Origin: Nonomuraea typhae
GTDB lineage: Bacteria; Actinomycetota; Actinomycetes; Streptosporangiales; Streptosporangiaceae
Direction: 5' to 3'
Length of the DNA stretch: 64,000 bases
Assembly: GCF_009760925.1 (NCBI RefSeq)
Contig: NZ_VRLV01000003.1
Coordinates: 682,001 to 746,000 of the forward strand
Shown here: piece after piece, positions 49,575-58,776 of the stretch
Layout of the letters: the number at the start of each line of letters is the position of its first letter
How positions within the stretch are numbered: the first letter of the stretch is position 1
Made by a program: the position numbers and the translations under genes
The notes under the pieces: model-generated
What the model saw: the letters and a program-made list of their open reading frames with translations, nothing else
Database searches by the model: none
What the model was told of the DNA's origin: nothing

Positions 49575-50695
49575 CGGGCCAGCTCCGCTTCCACCGCGCT
49601 CATCACGCGCTCGCGGATCTCCTCGACCTCGATCTTCTCGATGAGCTGGCCGAGGAAGCCCCGGATGACCAGGCGGCGAGCCTCGTCGTAGGGGATGCCG
49701 CGGGCCTGGAGGTAGAACAGGTGCTCGTCGTCGAGGCGGCCGGAGGTGGAGGCGTGGCCGGCCCCGGCGACCTCGCCGGTGAGGATCTCCAGGTTGGGCA
49801 CCGAGTCGGCGCGGGCGCCGTCGGTGAGGATGAGGTTGCGGTTGAGCTCGTAGGTGTCGGTGCCCTCGGCCGCCACCCGGATGATCACGTCGCCGATCCA
49901 GACGGCGTGCGCGTCCTCGCCCTGCAGGGCGCCGCGGTAGTCCACGTTGCTCTTGCAGTTGGGCTCGGAGTGGTCGACCAGGAGACGGTGCTCCAGGTGC
50001 TGCTTGGCGTCGACGAAGTACACGCCCGACAGGTCGGCGTCGCCGCCCGGGGCGGTGTAGGAGACGCTGGGCGACAGCCGTACCAGGTCGCCGCCGAGCG
50101 TCACCACGAAGCTGCGGAAGGTCGCGTCCTTGGCGAGCTGGGCGTGGTGGTGGGAGACGTGCACCGCGTCGTCGGCCCAGTCCTGCAGGCTGACGACCTT
50201 GAGCGTGGCGCCGTCGCCGACCACGAACTCGACGTTGTCGGCGTAGACGGCCGAGCCGTCGTGCTCGATCACCACGGTGGCCTGGGCCAGCGGCTCGACG
50301 ACGACCACGATGTGGCCGTAGGCGGCGCCCTGGGCGCCGTTGCCCTTGATCTCGATGGAGATCGACTCGGTGGGCGCGGCCTCCTTGGGGACGGTCACGA
50401 CCAGCGCCTTCTCGAAGGCGTTGTACGCCTGGGCGCTGACCCGGTCGGCCGGCGCGTACGCCTTGCCGATGCGGGTGTCGTCGCGCCCGACCCACTCGCT
50501 CTGCACGCCCTCGGGCGTCCGGACCTGGGTGACGACCTGGGCGGAGGCCGCGGCGGTGCCGTTGTGCAGGCCCTTGAGGCGCGACAGCGGCGTGAAGCGC
50601 CACTGCTCCTCGCGGCCCGTGGGCACCTCGAAGTCCTCCAGGTTGTAGGAGGACTTCTCGTGCAGGGTCGACAGGGGCTTCTCGTTCAGGCCCAT
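49571..50695 (-). CDS. sufD: SufD scaffold protein
   Basis: SufD is the partner of SufB in the SufB-C2-D complex. The 374-residue protein has the beta-helix core common to SufB/SufD and the C-terminal GRLDDEHLFYLQARGIPYDEARRLVIRGFLGQL that identifies the family, together with the HVSHHHAQLAKD histidine-rich segment. It starts [14 protein letters not shown] at an ATG that overlaps the sufB stop by one base (TGATG). It is required for iron entry into the scaffold in other bacteria. Confidence 0.95.
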   Translation of the reverse strand: MGLNEKPLSTLHEKSSYNLEDFEVPTGREEQWRFTPLSRLKGLHNGTAAASAQVVTQVRTPEGVQSEWVGRDDTRIGKAYAPADRVSAQAYNAFEKALVVTVPKEAAPTESISIEIKGNGAQGAAYGHIVVVVEPLAQATVVIEHDGSAVYADNVEFVVGDGATLKVVSLQDWADDAVHVSHHHAQLAKDATFRSFVVTLGGDLVRLSPSVSYTAPGGDADLSGVYFVDAKQHLEHRLLVDHSEPNCKSNVDYRGALQGEDAHAVWIGDVIIRVAAEGTDTYELNRNLILTDGARADSVPNLEILTGEVAGAGHASTSGRLDDEHLFYLQARGIPYDEARRLVIRGFLGQLIEKIEVEEIRERVMSAVEAELAR

Positions 50696-52107
50696 CAGCC
50701 GACGGCTCCTTCCATCTGCAGCTCGATCAGGCGGTTCAGCTCGAGGGCGTACTCCATGGGGAGTTCGCGGGCGATCGGCTCGACGAAGCCGCGCACGATC
50801 ATCGCCATCGCCTCGTCCTCGTCGAGGCCGCGGCTCATGAGGTAGAACAGCTGGTCCTCGCTGACCTTGGAGACCGTGGCCTCGTGGCCCATCGAGACGT
50901 CGTCCTCGCGGACGTCGACGTAGGGGTAGGTGTCGGAGCGGCTGATCTGGTCGACCAGGAGCGCGTCGCACTTGACCGTGCTGGCGCTGCCGTGGGCGCC
51001 CTCCTCGATCTGCACCAGACCGCGGTAGGAGGTACGGCCGCCGCCGCGCGCCACCGACTTGGAGATGACGCTGGAGGAGGTGTGGGGGGCCAGGTGGACC
51101 ATCTTGGAGCCGGCGTCCTGGTGCTGGCCCTCGCCGGCGAAGGCCACGGACAGGGTCTCGCCCTTGGCGTGCTCGCCCATGAGGTAGACGGCCGGGTACT
51201 TCATCGTGACCTTGGAGCCGATGTTGCCGTCGATCCACTCCATGGTGGCGCCCTCGTAGGCGACGGCGCGCTTGGTGACCAGGTTGTAGACGTTGTTGGA
51301 CCAGTTCTGGATGGTCGTGTAGCGGCAGCGGGCGTTCTTCTTCACGATGATCTCGACGACCGCGGAGTGCAGCGAGTCGCTGGAGTAGATCGGCGCGGTG
51401 CAGCCCTCGACGTAATGCACGTAGCTGTTCTCGTCGACGATGATCAGCGTGCGCTCGAACTGGCCCATGTTCTCGGTGTTGATCCGGAAGTACGCCTGCA
51501 GGGGGATCTCGACCTGGACGTTCGGCGGCACGTAGATGAAGGAGCCACCGGACCACACGGCGGTGTTGAGGGCGGCGAACTTGTTGTCGCCGACCGGGAT
51601 CACCGAGCCGAAGTACTCCTTGAACAGCTCCTCGTGCTCGCGCAGCCCGGTGTCGGTGTCGACGAAGATGACGCCCTTCTCCTCGAGGTCCTCACGGATC
51701 TTGTGGTAGACGACCTCGGACTCGTACTGGGCGGCGACACCGGCGATGAGGCGCTGCTTCTCCGCCTCGGGGATGCCGAGCTTGTCGTAGGTGTTCTTGA
51801 TGTCGGCGGGCAGCTCGTCCCAGGAAGCGGCCTGCTTCTCGGTGGAGCGCACGAAGTATTTGATGTTCTCGAAGTCGATGCCGGTGAGGTCGGAGCCCCA
51901 GGTCGGCAGCGGCTTCTTGCCGAACAGCCGGAGGCCCTTGAGCCGCAGGTCGAGCATCCACTCGGGCTCGTTCTTGAGTGCTGAGATGTTGCGGACGACC
52001 TCTTCGGACAGGCCGCGCTTGGCCGCCGCGCCCGCGGCATCCGGGTCGGCCCAGCCGAACTTGTAATTCCCGAGGCCTTCCAGCTCCGGGCGGTCGGTGA
52101 CAGTCAC
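50695..52107 (-). CDS. sufB: SufB Fe-S cluster scaffold
   Basis: SufB carries the assembling Fe-S cluster. The 470-residue protein shows the long conserved core ([67 protein letters not shown]) and the C-terminal [23 protein letters not shown] end. The GTG at 52107 is overlapped by the sufR stop (GTGA). SufB is the first structural gene after the regulator and the longest; its cysteines and conserved Glu form the cluster entry. Confidence 0.97.
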   Translation of the reverse strand: MTVTDRPELEGLGNYKFGWADPDAAGAAAKRGLSEEVVRNISALKNEPEWMLDLRLKGLRLFGKKPLPTWGSDLTGIDFENIKYFVRSTEKQAASWDELPADIKNTYDKLGIPEAEKQRLIAGVAAQYESEVVYHKIREDLEEKGVIFVDTDTGLREHEELFKEYFGSVIPVGDNKFAALNTAVWSGGSFIYVPPNVQVEIPLQAYFRINTENMGQFERTLIIVDENSYVHYVEGCTAPIYSSDSLHSAVVEIIVKKNARCRYTTIQNWSNNVYNLVTKRAVAYEGATMEWIDGNIGSKVTMKYPAVYLMGEHAKGETLSVAFAGEGQHQDAGSKMVHLAPHTSSSVISKSVARGGGRTSYRGLVQIEEGAHGSASTVKCDALLVDQISRSDTYPYVDVREDDVSMGHEATVSKVSEDQLFYLMSRGLDEDEAMAMIVRGFVEPIARELPMEYALELNRLIELQMEGAVG

Positions 52108-52853
52108 CTTCCGGTCTCCTTGCTCTCAGTGTCCAGTCGGCCGCTCACCGGGCCCCGCCCCCGTAGCGGGTTCTGGTGCGCGTCCTGTATCCGTACGGGG
52201 CTGACGTGCGTGGTGCAGACCCCGTCGCCGTGTGCGATGGTGGCCAGGCGCTGCACCGGGGTGCCGAGCAGACGCGCGAACGCCTCCGTCTCGGCCTCGC
52301 ACAGCTGCGGGAACTCCGCGGCCGCGTGCGCCACCGGGCAGTGGTGCTGGCAGAGCTGGTCTCCGCCGGACTTGGCCTTGCTGGCCGAGGCGGCGTAGCC
52401 CTCCGCCGACAGCGCCTGGGCCAGCACATGGACGCGCTGATCCTCCGGCACTGTCGCCATGACCGGCTCGAGCCGCTGCAACAGGCTCATGACCTGCGAG
52501 CGGGCGAACTCGGTCACCGCTTCTTCGCCCATGTGATCGGCCAGGAAGCGCAGGGCGCTGTTGGCCAGGTCGTCATAGGCGTGCTCGAAAGCACTTCGCC
52601 CCGCGTCGGTGATGGCGAACAGCTTGGCCGGCCGCCCTCGGCCGCGCTGTCCGCGCGGCCGCATCGCACGAGGTTCGATCATCCCGTCGGCCAGCAGCGC
52701 GTCGAGGTGGCGCCGGACTGCCGCGGGCGTGAGCCCGAGCCGCTCGCCGAGTGCGGCGGCCGTGACGGGACCGTGCTCCAGGATGAGACGAGCGACACGG
52801 GCGCGGGTGCCGCGCTCATGTCCCGGCTCATTCGAGGAGCTCACGTTTTTCAC
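52104..52853 (-). CDS. sufR: SufR, Fe-S cluster-sensing repressor of the suf operon
   Basis: SufR is a winged-helix (DeoR/ArsR-like) repressor that senses Fe-S status through its own [4Fe-4S] cluster and represses its operon. The N-terminal HTH is [39 protein letters not shown]. The C-terminal cluster ligands show the actinobacterial C-x3-C-x12-C pattern ([18 protein letters not shown]). The GTG at 52853 (VKNVSSS) fits the family length of about 249; a GTG at 52844 is possible. A SufR inverted repeat overlaps this start and an iron box lies 70 nt upstream. Its stop overlaps the sufB start, so it leads the whole operon. Confidence 0.92.
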   Translation of the reverse strand: MKNVSSSNEPGHERGTRARVARLILEHGPVTAAALGERLGLTPAAVRRHLDALLADGMIEPRAMRPRGQRGRGRPAKLFAITDAGRSAFEHAYDDLANSALRFLADHMGEEAVTEFARSQVMSLLQRLEPVMATVPEDQRVHVLAQALSAEGYAASASKAKSGGDQLCQHHCPVAHAAAEFPQLCEAETEAFARLLGTPVQRLATIAHGDGVCTTHVSPVRIQDAHQNPLRGRGPVSGRLDTESKETGR

Positions 52854-52864
52854 AACATCAGTGT
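52850..52864 (-). promoter_or_regulatory. SufR operator (ACACT-N5-TGTGA)
   Basis: On the minus strand ACACTGATGTTGTGA is an inverted repeat ACACT-N5-TGTGA with one mismatch between arms. That layout is the reported binding motif of the mycobacterial SufR homologue, known from the family. It overlaps the first sufR start codon at 52853, so SufR bound here would block transcription or initiation of its own operon. Confidence 0.7.
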
Positions 52865-52924
52865 GCCGTAATTCCTTCCCGCTTCTCAAACGGATCCGGA
52901 GATGCGGAGAATGCAATTTCTCAC

Positions 52925-52943
52925 GCAGGTTAGCCTTACCTAA
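52925..52943 (-). promoter_or_regulatory. IdeR/DmdR iron box upstream of sufR
   Basis: On the minus strand TTAGGTAAGGCTAACCTGC matches the DtxR/IdeR-family iron-box consensus TTAGGTTAGGCTAACCTAA at 16 of 19 positions. It lies 71 nt upstream of the sufR start and overlaps the 3' end of the MFS gene. A DmdR1/IdeR repressor (encoded elsewhere) would connect operon output to iron supply. Confidence 0.75.
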
Positions 52944-54159
52944 CACCGCGCCGGAGCAGGGCGAAGGCGATTCCGGCGGCGAGGATGAGACCGAGCATCA
53001 CGACCGCCATCGGCACCGCCGTACCCGAGCCCGCCAGGCCCACCAGCGGGGCGGCGAGCGCGCCCAGCGCGAACTGCAGCACGCCGAGCAGCGCCGACGC
53101 GCTCCCGGCCACCTGCGGGGGCTGGCTGCCCAGAGCCAGGGCGCCGGTGCCCGGCAGCACCAGGCCCTGCCCGCACATGATGACGAACAGGCCCGCCACG
53201 ATGCCGCCCAGGCCGAGCCCGGCGGTGGCGGCGGCCGTCAGCAGCGCGCCGCCCGCCAGCGCGACGACCAGGCCGACCTGGACGAGGCGGACGGGCGCGA
53301 CGCGACCGGCCAGGCGCCCGCCCACCTGCGCCATGACGGTCAGGCCGAGCGCGTTGAGACCGAAGATCAGGGAATACTGCTGCGGGCTGGCGTGGTAGAC
53401 GCCCTGAATCACGAACGGCGAGCCGGAGATGTAGGCGAACATCGCGGCGAAGGACAGGCCGGCCGTGAGCGCGCAGGCCATGAAGGCGCGGTCGCGCACC
53501 AGCTGCCAGAACGTCAGGACGGTGTGCTTGAGCCCGCCGCTCTCGCGCTCGCCGGCCGGGAGCGTCTCCTTGACGCCGGGGATGACCGCCAGCAGCAGCA
53601 CCAGGCCGAGCAGGCTCAGGGCCACGAAGACGCCGCGCCAGGAGGTGAACGTCAGCAGCTGCGCCCCGGCGATCGGGGCCAGGATCGGCGCCAGGCCGCT
53701 GACCAGCATGAGCGTGGCGAAGATGCGGGCGATGGCGGCGCCGTCGTACAGGTCGCGCACGACCGCCCGGACGATGACCAGGGCGGCGCCGCCGAGGACG
53801 CCCTGCAGCAGGCGCAGCGCGATGAGGACGGGGACGTTCTGGGCGAAGGCGCACAGCAGGGAGGCCAGCGCGAAGCCGCCGACGCCGATGATCAGGGGGC
53901 CGCGGCGCCCGCGCACGTCGCTGATCGGACCGGCGAGGATCTGGCCGAGCGAGACGCCGATGAGACAGGCGGTGAGCGTGAGCTGCACCTGCGCGGGCGC
54001 CGAGAGCATCTCCCCGGTGATGGCCGGCAGGGCGGGCAGGTACATGTCGATGGCCAGGGGCCCGATGGCGCTCAACGCGCCCAGGATGACCAGGAGCGGT
54101 CCGCGGCGCCCTCCCTTGACTCCCGATGCGGTCGCCGGAGTGGCCTCTGCCACGGACAT
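52936..54159 (-). CDS. MFS drug efflux transporter, Bcr/CflA subfamily
   Basis: A 407-residue 12-helix MFS protein. DHA1-group motifs LSAIGPLAIDMYLPALPAIT, GQILAGPISDVRGRRGPLI (motif A) and LLQGVLGGAALVIVRAVVRDLYDG (motif C-like) are those of Bcr/CflA exporters, which pump sulfonamides, bicyclomycin and cysteine. ATG at 54159 follows GAGGGAGAGGGG. A perfect 11-bp-armed palindrome, centred 67 nt upstream of the ATG, is likely its operator. Its 3' end is overlapped by the iron box of the sufR promoter. Confidence 0.92.
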   Translation of the reverse strand: MSVAEATPATASGVKGGRRGPLLVILGALSAIGPLAIDMYLPALPAITGEMLSAPAQVQLTLTACLIGVSLGQILAGPISDVRGRRGPLIIGVGGFALASLLCAFAQNVPVLIALRLLQGVLGGAALVIVRAVVRDLYDGAAIARIFATLMLVSGLAPILAPIAGAQLLTFTSWRGVFVALSLLGLVLLLAVIPGVKETLPAGERESGGLKHTVLTFWQLVRDRAFMACALTAGLSFAAMFAYISGSPFVIQGVYHASPQQYSLIFGLNALGLTVMAQVGGRLAGRVAPVRLVQVGLVVALAGGALLTAAATAGLGLGGIVAGLFVIMCGQGLVLPGTGALALGSQPPQVAGSASALLGVLQFALGALAAPLVGLAGSGTAVPMAVVMLGLILAAGIAFALLRRGVR

Positions 54160-54214
54160 GCCCGTACCCCTCTCCCTCGCAGGCCGATGACCCACGAGGG
54201 CCGAGGGGTTGAAC

Positions 54215-54238
54215 GGGAATTAGGTCAACCTAATTCCC
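54215..54238. promoter_or_regulatory. Perfect 24-bp palindrome before the MFS gene
   Basis: Arms GGGAATTAGGT and ACCTAATTCCC are exact reverse complements separated by two nt. It lies 55 nt upstream of the MFS ATG and 4 nt beyond the VOC stop codon. The TTAGGT/ACCTAA halves recall iron boxes but the central spacing is too short, so a TetR or MarR operator is more likely. Confidence 0.6.
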
Positions 54239-54242
54239 TATT

Positions 54243-55019
54243 TCAGGAATTTTCGTGAAGCTGGATCACGGCGAAGGCCGCGCCCTGCGGGTCCGTGAGG
54301 ATCGAGAACGGCCCGGGCGGCGCCTCCACCTTGTCCACCACGACGGTGGCGCCCTTCTCGCGGGCCTTGGCCAGCGTCGCGTCGAGGTCGGCCACGGAGA
54401 AATAGGTCATCCAGTGCGAGGGCACCTGAGGCGGGTAGTCCGGGGAGATCGCCATCATGCCCGCGATGCTGCGCCCGGCGTTGTGCCACTCGGTGTACTC
54501 GAACTCGCCCATCGACGAGGTCTGCGGCTCCCAGCCGAAGACCGCGCGGTAGAAGCCGGTGGCCGCCTCGACGTCGCGGGTGGCCAGCTCGTTCCAGCAG
54601 AAGGCGCCCGGCTCGTTGACCAGGGCCGCGCCGTGGTGGTTGCCCGGCTGCCAGACGGAGAAGAAGCTGCCGTCGGGCCCCTGGAAGACGCCCATGATCC
54701 CCTCTTCGAACACCGGGAACGGCTCGGCCACGACCGTGCCTCCGGCGTTCTTGACGCGATCGGCGACCTCGGCGGCGTTGTCGGTGGAGACGTACATGTT
54801 CCACACCGGCGGCATGCCCTCGGCCTGGAGGGGGCCGACCCCGGCCACGACCTTGTCGCCCACGCAGAACTGGCCGTATCCGCCGGCGGCCGGGTCGTCG
54901 ACCATCTCGGCCCGCCAGCCGAGCAGGTCGCCGTAGAAGTCCACGGCAGCGGCGACGTCGGTGGTGGACAGATCCACCCAGCAGGGAACGCCCGGATCAT
55001 AGGCGCTGCGTACTGACAC
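54243..55019 (-). CDS. Tandem VOC (glyoxalase/bleomycin-resistance-like) protein
   Basis: A 258-residue protein with two vicinal-oxygen-chelate domains: residues about 8-125 (PCWVDLSTTDVAAAVDFYGDLLGW) and 130-258 (AFCWNELATRDVEAATGFYRAVFGWE). Two-domain VOC proteins of actinobacteria belong to the CFP-30/27kDa antigen-like group, whose substrates are mostly unknown. The GTG at 55019 has an excellent GGAGGGGG site; a start at 55058 would add 13 basic residues. It follows the palindrome next to the MFS exporter, possibly a paired resistance module. Confidence 0.85.
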   Translation of the reverse strand: MSVRSAYDPGVPCWVDLSTTDVAAAVDFYGDLLGWRAEMVDDPAAGGYGQFCVGDKVVAGVGPLQAEGMPPVWNMYVSTDNAAEVADRVKNAGGTVVAEPFPVFEEGIMGVFQGPDGSFFSVWQPGNHHGAALVNEPGAFCWNELATRDVEAATGFYRAVFGWEPQTSSMGEFEYTEWHNAGRSIAGMMAISPDYPPQVPSHWMTYFSVADLDATLAKAREKGATVVVDKVEAPPGPFSILTDPQGAAFAVIQLHENS

Positions 55020-55167
55020 CTTCCCCCTCCTTATGTGAGATAGCCCACACTCACCCAATCACGTCCCATGCCACGCGTCAGGCGACTTGACGGGTTCGTC
55101 CGCAAGCCTTTACGCCCAGGCAGGTCCGCAGCCCGGACCACCCATGGCAGTCCCTAGACTCTTGGCC

Positions 55168-56076
55168 ATGGATTCCCCAGCCGTCGAACTCATCGATCTG
55201 GTCAAGCGCTACGGCGCCACGACCGCGATCGACGGCCTCACGCTCTCGGCGGCGCGCGGCGCGGTCACCGCGATCCTCGGGCCCAACGGCGCGGGGAAAA
55301 CCTCCACGATCGAGATCTGCGAGGGTTTCCGGCGCGCCGACGCCGGCACCGTGCGCGTGCTCGGCGCCGACCCCCGCGACCAGGGCCTGCGTCACCGCGT
55401 CGGCGTCATGCTCCAGTCGGGCGGCGTCCCGCCTGCGACGCGCTGCGGCGAGTGGCTGCGCCTGGTCTCCCGCTTCTACGCCCATCCCCTCGACGCCCAG
55501 GCCCTCCTGGTACGGCTCGGCCTGGCCGACCACGTCCGCACCCCCTACCGCAGGCTCTCCGGCGGCCAGCAGCAGCGCCTGTCCCTGGCCGCGGCGGTCA
55601 TCGGCCGCCCCGAGCTGGTCTTCCTCGACGAGCCCACCGCCGGGCTCGACCCGCAGGCCAGGCACGCCTGCTGGGAGCTGGTCGGCGACCTGCGCGCCGC
55701 CGGGGTCAGCGTGGTCCTGACGACCCACCACATGGACGAGGCCGAGCGCCTGTCCGACCACGTCGTCATCATCGACCGCGGCCAGGTCGTGGCCGAGGGC
55801 AGCCCCGCCTCCCTGACCGGCGCCGAGCGCCAGCTCCGCTTCCGCGCCCGCCCCGGCCTCGCCCTGGAGGAGCTGCTCAACGCGCTGCCCGCCGGGAGCG
55901 CCGCCAAGGAGTCACCCGCCGGCCACTACATCATCGAGGGCCAGGTCGGGCCCGAGCTGCTGGCCACCGTGACCGCGTGGTGCGCGGCCGAGGGCGTCAC
56001 CGCGGACGACCTGCGCATCGAACGGCGCACGCTGGAGGACGTCTTCCTCGAACTGACGGGACGCGAACTGCGATGA
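55168..56076 (+). CDS. ABC-2 exporter ATP-binding protein
   Basis: A 302-residue ABC ATPase of the DrrA-like drug/polyketide export type. It has Walker A GPNGAGKTST, Q-loop VMLQSGGVPPAT, signature LSGGQQQRLSLAAAV and Walker B VFLDEPTAGLD, plus the C-terminal extension (RRTLEDVFLELTGRELR) typical of this group. The ATG at 55168 was preferred as the family begins MDSPAVELIDLVKRYG. The stop overlaps the permease ATG by 4 nt (ATGA). In related genomes this pair is near sufR; here it is separated by the MFS and VOC genes. Confidence 0.93.
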   Translation: MDSPAVELIDLVKRYGATTAIDGLTLSAARGAVTAILGPNGAGKTSTIEICEGFRRADAGTVRVLGADPRDQGLRHRVGVMLQSGGVPPATRCGEWLRLVSRFYAHPLDAQALLVRLGLADHVRTPYRRLSGGQQQRLSLAAAVIGRPELVFLDEPTAGLDPQARHACWELVGDLRAAGVSVVLTTHHMDEAERLSDHVVIIDRGQVVAEGSPASLTGAERQLRFRARPGLALEELLNALPAGSAAKESPAGHYIIEGQVGPELLATVTAWCAAEGVTADDLRIERRTLEDVFLELTGRELR

Positions 56077-56840
56077 CCACCCTTGACCTCACCCCCTCCC
56101 CCGGGGCCGCGCCGCTGCCCAGGATGGTGCTGGCCCAGGCGGGCGCCGAGGTACGGGCCATCCTGCGCAACGGCGAGCAGCTGCTGCTGACGCTGATCAT
56201 CCCCGTGCTGCTCCTGGCCGGGTTCTCGCTGGCGCCGCTGATCGACATCGGGGGCGGGCGCCGGGTCGACTTCCTCGCCCCCGGCGTGCTGGCCCTGGCC
56301 GTGATGTCCACGGCCTTCACCGGGCAGGCCATCGCGACCGGCTTCGAGCGCCGCTACGGCGTGCTGAAGCGGCTGGGCGCCACGCCGTTGTCGCGGGCCG
56401 GGCTCATGCTCGCCAAGACGCTGGCCGTACTGGCGGTGGAGGCGCTGCAGGCGGTGGTCATCGTGGCGGTCGCGCTGGCGCTGGGCTGGCGGCCGCACGG
56501 CTCCTTCGCCGCCGCGGCGCTGCTCGTGCTGCTGGGCACGGCCGCCTTCAGCGGGCTCGGCCTGCTCATGGCCGGGATCCTGCGGGCCGAGGCCACGCTC
56601 GCGGCGGCCAACCTGGTCTACCTCGTGCTGCTCGGGGCCGGCGGGGTGGTCTTCCCCCTGTCGAAGTTCCCCGAGGGGGTGCGCTCGGTGCTGGAGCTGC
56701 TGCCCATCTCGGCGCTGGCCGGCGGGCTGCGCGCGGTGCTGCGCGACGGCGCCGCCCTGCCGCTGGGCGCGCTGGCGGTCCTGCTGATCTGGGCCGCGGC
56801 GACCCTGGGACTGGCTTCACGCACGTTCCGCTGGGAGTGA
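56073..56840 (+). CDS. ABC-2 type permease
   Basis: A 255-residue six-helix membrane protein forming the channel for the ABC ATPase just upstream. The family segments GFERRYGVLKRLGATPLSRAGLMLAKT, GLLMAGILRAEATLAAANLVYLVLLGAGGVVFPL and LLPISALAGGLRAVL are present. It begins MTTLDLTPSPGAAPLPRM and its first helix is near residue 35. Cargo unknown (lipid, antibiotic or peptide). It is followed after 82 nt by an EamA transporter on the same strand. Confidence 0.93.
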   Translation: MTTLDLTPSPGAAPLPRMVLAQAGAEVRAILRNGEQLLLTLIIPVLLLAGFSLAPLIDIGGGRRVDFLAPGVLALAVMSTAFTGQAIATGFERRYGVLKRLGATPLSRAGLMLAKTLAVLAVEALQAVVIVAVALALGWRPHGSFAAAALLVLLGTAAFSGLGLLMAGILRAEATLAAANLVYLVLLGAGGVVFPLSKFPEGVRSVLELLPISALAGGLRAVLRDGAALPLGALAVLLIWAAATLGLASRTFRWE

Positions 56841-56922
56841 GCCGGCGGTGGGGGCGACCCCCTGTCCCGGGAAGTGTCGGCCGGTCTGAGTAGTCTCTGA
56901 CGACCGACCCTGAGGAGACCCC

Positions 56923-57855
56923 GTGACCGCCTTCGCCCTTGACGATCCCTTCAATCGTGACAAAGGCCGGCTGCCCGGCCCCGCCGGGTTGCTGCGGGCC
57001 GCCGCCGACTCGATCCCGCCCTCCGGGCTCGTGTTGCTGGGCATCCTTTCCGTGCAGATCGGCGCGGGTTTCGCCAAGGACCTGTTCCACGTGCTGCCGC
57101 CGAGCGCGATGGTGTTCCTGCGCATCGCCGCGGCCGCGCTGATCATCGCCACCTTCGCGCGGCCGCGGCTGCGCGGCATGACCATGCGTGACTGGGCGGT
57201 GGGCGTCGGCTTCGGCGCCATTTTGGCGATCATGAATCTGACCTTCTACGAGGCGCTGGCCAGGCTGCCCATGGGGATCGCGGTGGCCATCGAGTTCCTC
57301 GGCCCGCTGGGCGTCGCCGTGGCCGCCTCCCGCAGGCGGCTCGACCTGGTGTGGGTGCTGCTGGCCGGGGGCGGGGTGGCCCTCATGGCGCCGTGGGGGC
57401 AGTCGGCCTCGGTGAGCTGGGTCGGCATCGCCTTCGCCCTGGTGGCCGGGGTGTGCTGGGCGGGCTACATCCTGCTGGCCGCCGCCGCGGGCCGGCGCTT
57501 CTCCGGGACGACCGGGTTGTCGTTCGCGATGATGGTCGCGGTGATCCTCATCGCCCCCGTCGGCGTCACCACCGGCGGGGCCGACCTGCTCCAGCCGGAG
57601 CTGCTGCTGATTGGGCTCGGGGTGGGCCTGCTGTCGTCGGTCATCCCGTACTCCCTGGAGCTGCAGGCGCTGCGGCGCATGCCCAAGCACGTGTTCGGCA
57701 TCCTGATGAGCCTGGAGCCGGCCGTGGCCGCCGTGATCGGCCTGGCCATCCTGGGCGAGATCCTGAATGTCCGGGAATGGGCGGCGATCATCTGCATCGT
57801 GGCCGCCAGCCTGGGCGCGACCCGGACGCAGAAAAAGGGGGAAACACCGGGTTGA
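56923..57855 (+). CDS. EamA/RhaT family transporter (RhtA-like)
   Basis: A 310-residue protein with ten transmembrane helices in two EamA repeats: first half SGLVLLGILSVQIGAGFAKDLFHVLPP, second half GIAFALVAGVCWAGYILLAAAAG through LLSSVIPYSLELQALRRMPKHVFGILMSLEPAVAAV. The PYSLE region and SLEPAVAA are EamA marks. RhtA-like members export amino acids such as threonine and homoserine, though substrate specificity here is not shown. It has a GTG start after GAGGAGACCCC. The gene is probably separate from the ABC exporter. Confidence 0.88.
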   Translation: MTAFALDDPFNRDKGRLPGPAGLLRAAADSIPPSGLVLLGILSVQIGAGFAKDLFHVLPPSAMVFLRIAAAALIIATFARPRLRGMTMRDWAVGVGFGAILAIMNLTFYEALARLPMGIAVAIEFLGPLGVAVAASRRRLDLVWVLLAGGGVALMAPWGQSASVSWVGIAFALVAGVCWAGYILLAAAAGRRFSGTTGLSFAMMVAVILIAPVGVTTGGADLLQPELLLIGLGVGLLSSVIPYSLELQALRRMPKHVFGILMSLEPAVAAVIGLAILGEILNVREWAAIICIVAASLGATRTQKKGETPG

Positions 57856-57948
57856 TGCCCTGCAGGGGTGAATCTCCTGATGGTCTTTCGCACCCTAAGC
57901 AGCGAACATGGCTTTGAGTCATTATCTGAGCGCGGAGGGCGACAGGAG

Positions 57949-58773
57949 ATGAACGAAGGCGTGCGTCCGGACCCGGTCAAGCTCTCCAGCGACTGGATGG
58001 CCGTCCTGCGAGCCAGGGAACACTCCCAGCCCGACGCCTACCTCAGCGACCCCTGCGCCGCCGCCTTCGTCACCCCCGCCGCCGAGACGGGGGTCGACAC
58101 CCTGGGCCCCGGCGCGCTCCCCTCCGCCGTCGTGCCGATCCGGGCGCGCCTCGGCGACCTCACGCTGCTGTCCTCGGGCGTACGGCAGGCCGTCAGCCTC
58201 GGCTCCGGCACCGACTGCCGCGCCTACCGGCTGCCGCTGGAGCCCGGCGTGGTCTACTACGAGATCGATCTGCCCGGGCAGCTGACGGGCAAGGCGGAGC
58301 GGCTGGCCGCCGCCGGGTTCGCGCCCCGGTGCGGGGTGCGCGTGGTCGAGGCGGACCTGCGCAGGGACTGGGCGCCCCAGCTGGTGACGGCCGGGTTCTC
58401 CCCCGCCGAGCCGGCCCACTGGATCGCCGAGGGTCTGCTCTCCTACCTGAGCGCGGAGCGGATCCAGACGCTGCTGGCCGCGGTCAGCTCGCTGGCGGCA
58501 CCCGGATCGTGGCTGACCTTCGACATCCCGCACGAGCGGTTCCTGCGGGACCCGGTCTTCGAGCCGTTCCTGCGGGAGATGGGCCGGCGCGGCGTGCCGT
58601 ACGTGGGCGCGCTGGCCGATCCGGCCGAGACGCTGGCCGGGTTCGGGTGGAGCGCGTCGGCGGTGCTCCACCGCGAACTGGCCACGGGCGGCTGCCGGTG
58701 GCTGCCCCCGCTGCCCGAGCGCCTGCGCACGCCGCCCGCCGACGTGTGGCTGGTACGCGCCCACCGCCCCTGA
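57949..58773 (+). CDS. SAM-dependent methyltransferase, TIGR00027/PPM family
   Basis: A 274-residue class I methyltransferase of the LCMT-like group common in actinobacteria. The SAM motif is AVSLGSGTDCRAYRL (with the Asp in the second strand YYEIDLPGQL) and the family section WIAEGLLSYLSAERIQTLL follows. These enzymes methylate carboxyl or phenolic groups; some are antibiotic-biosynthesis O-methyltransferases. The ATG at 57949 follows GGAG. Its 3' end is 3 nt from the convergent GntR gene. No associated biosynthetic gene is present. Confidence 0.85.
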   Translation: MNEGVRPDPVKLSSDWMAVLRAREHSQPDAYLSDPCAAAFVTPAAETGVDTLGPGALPSAVVPIRARLGDLTLLSSGVRQAVSLGSGTDCRAYRLPLEPGVVYYEIDLPGQLTGKAERLAAAGFAPRCGVRVVEADLRRDWAPQLVTAGFSPAEPAHWIAEGLLSYLSAERIQTLLAAVSSLAAPGSWLTFDIPHERFLRDPVFEPFLREMGRRGVPYVGALADPAETLAGFGWSASAVLHRELATGGCRWLPPLPERLRTPPADVWLVRAHRP

Positions 58774-58776
58774 GAT

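Noticed and set aside
54215..54238. 24-bp palindrome as an IdeR iron box
   Set aside because: Half sites TTAGGT/ACCTAA are present but the central spacing is two rather than seven nt.
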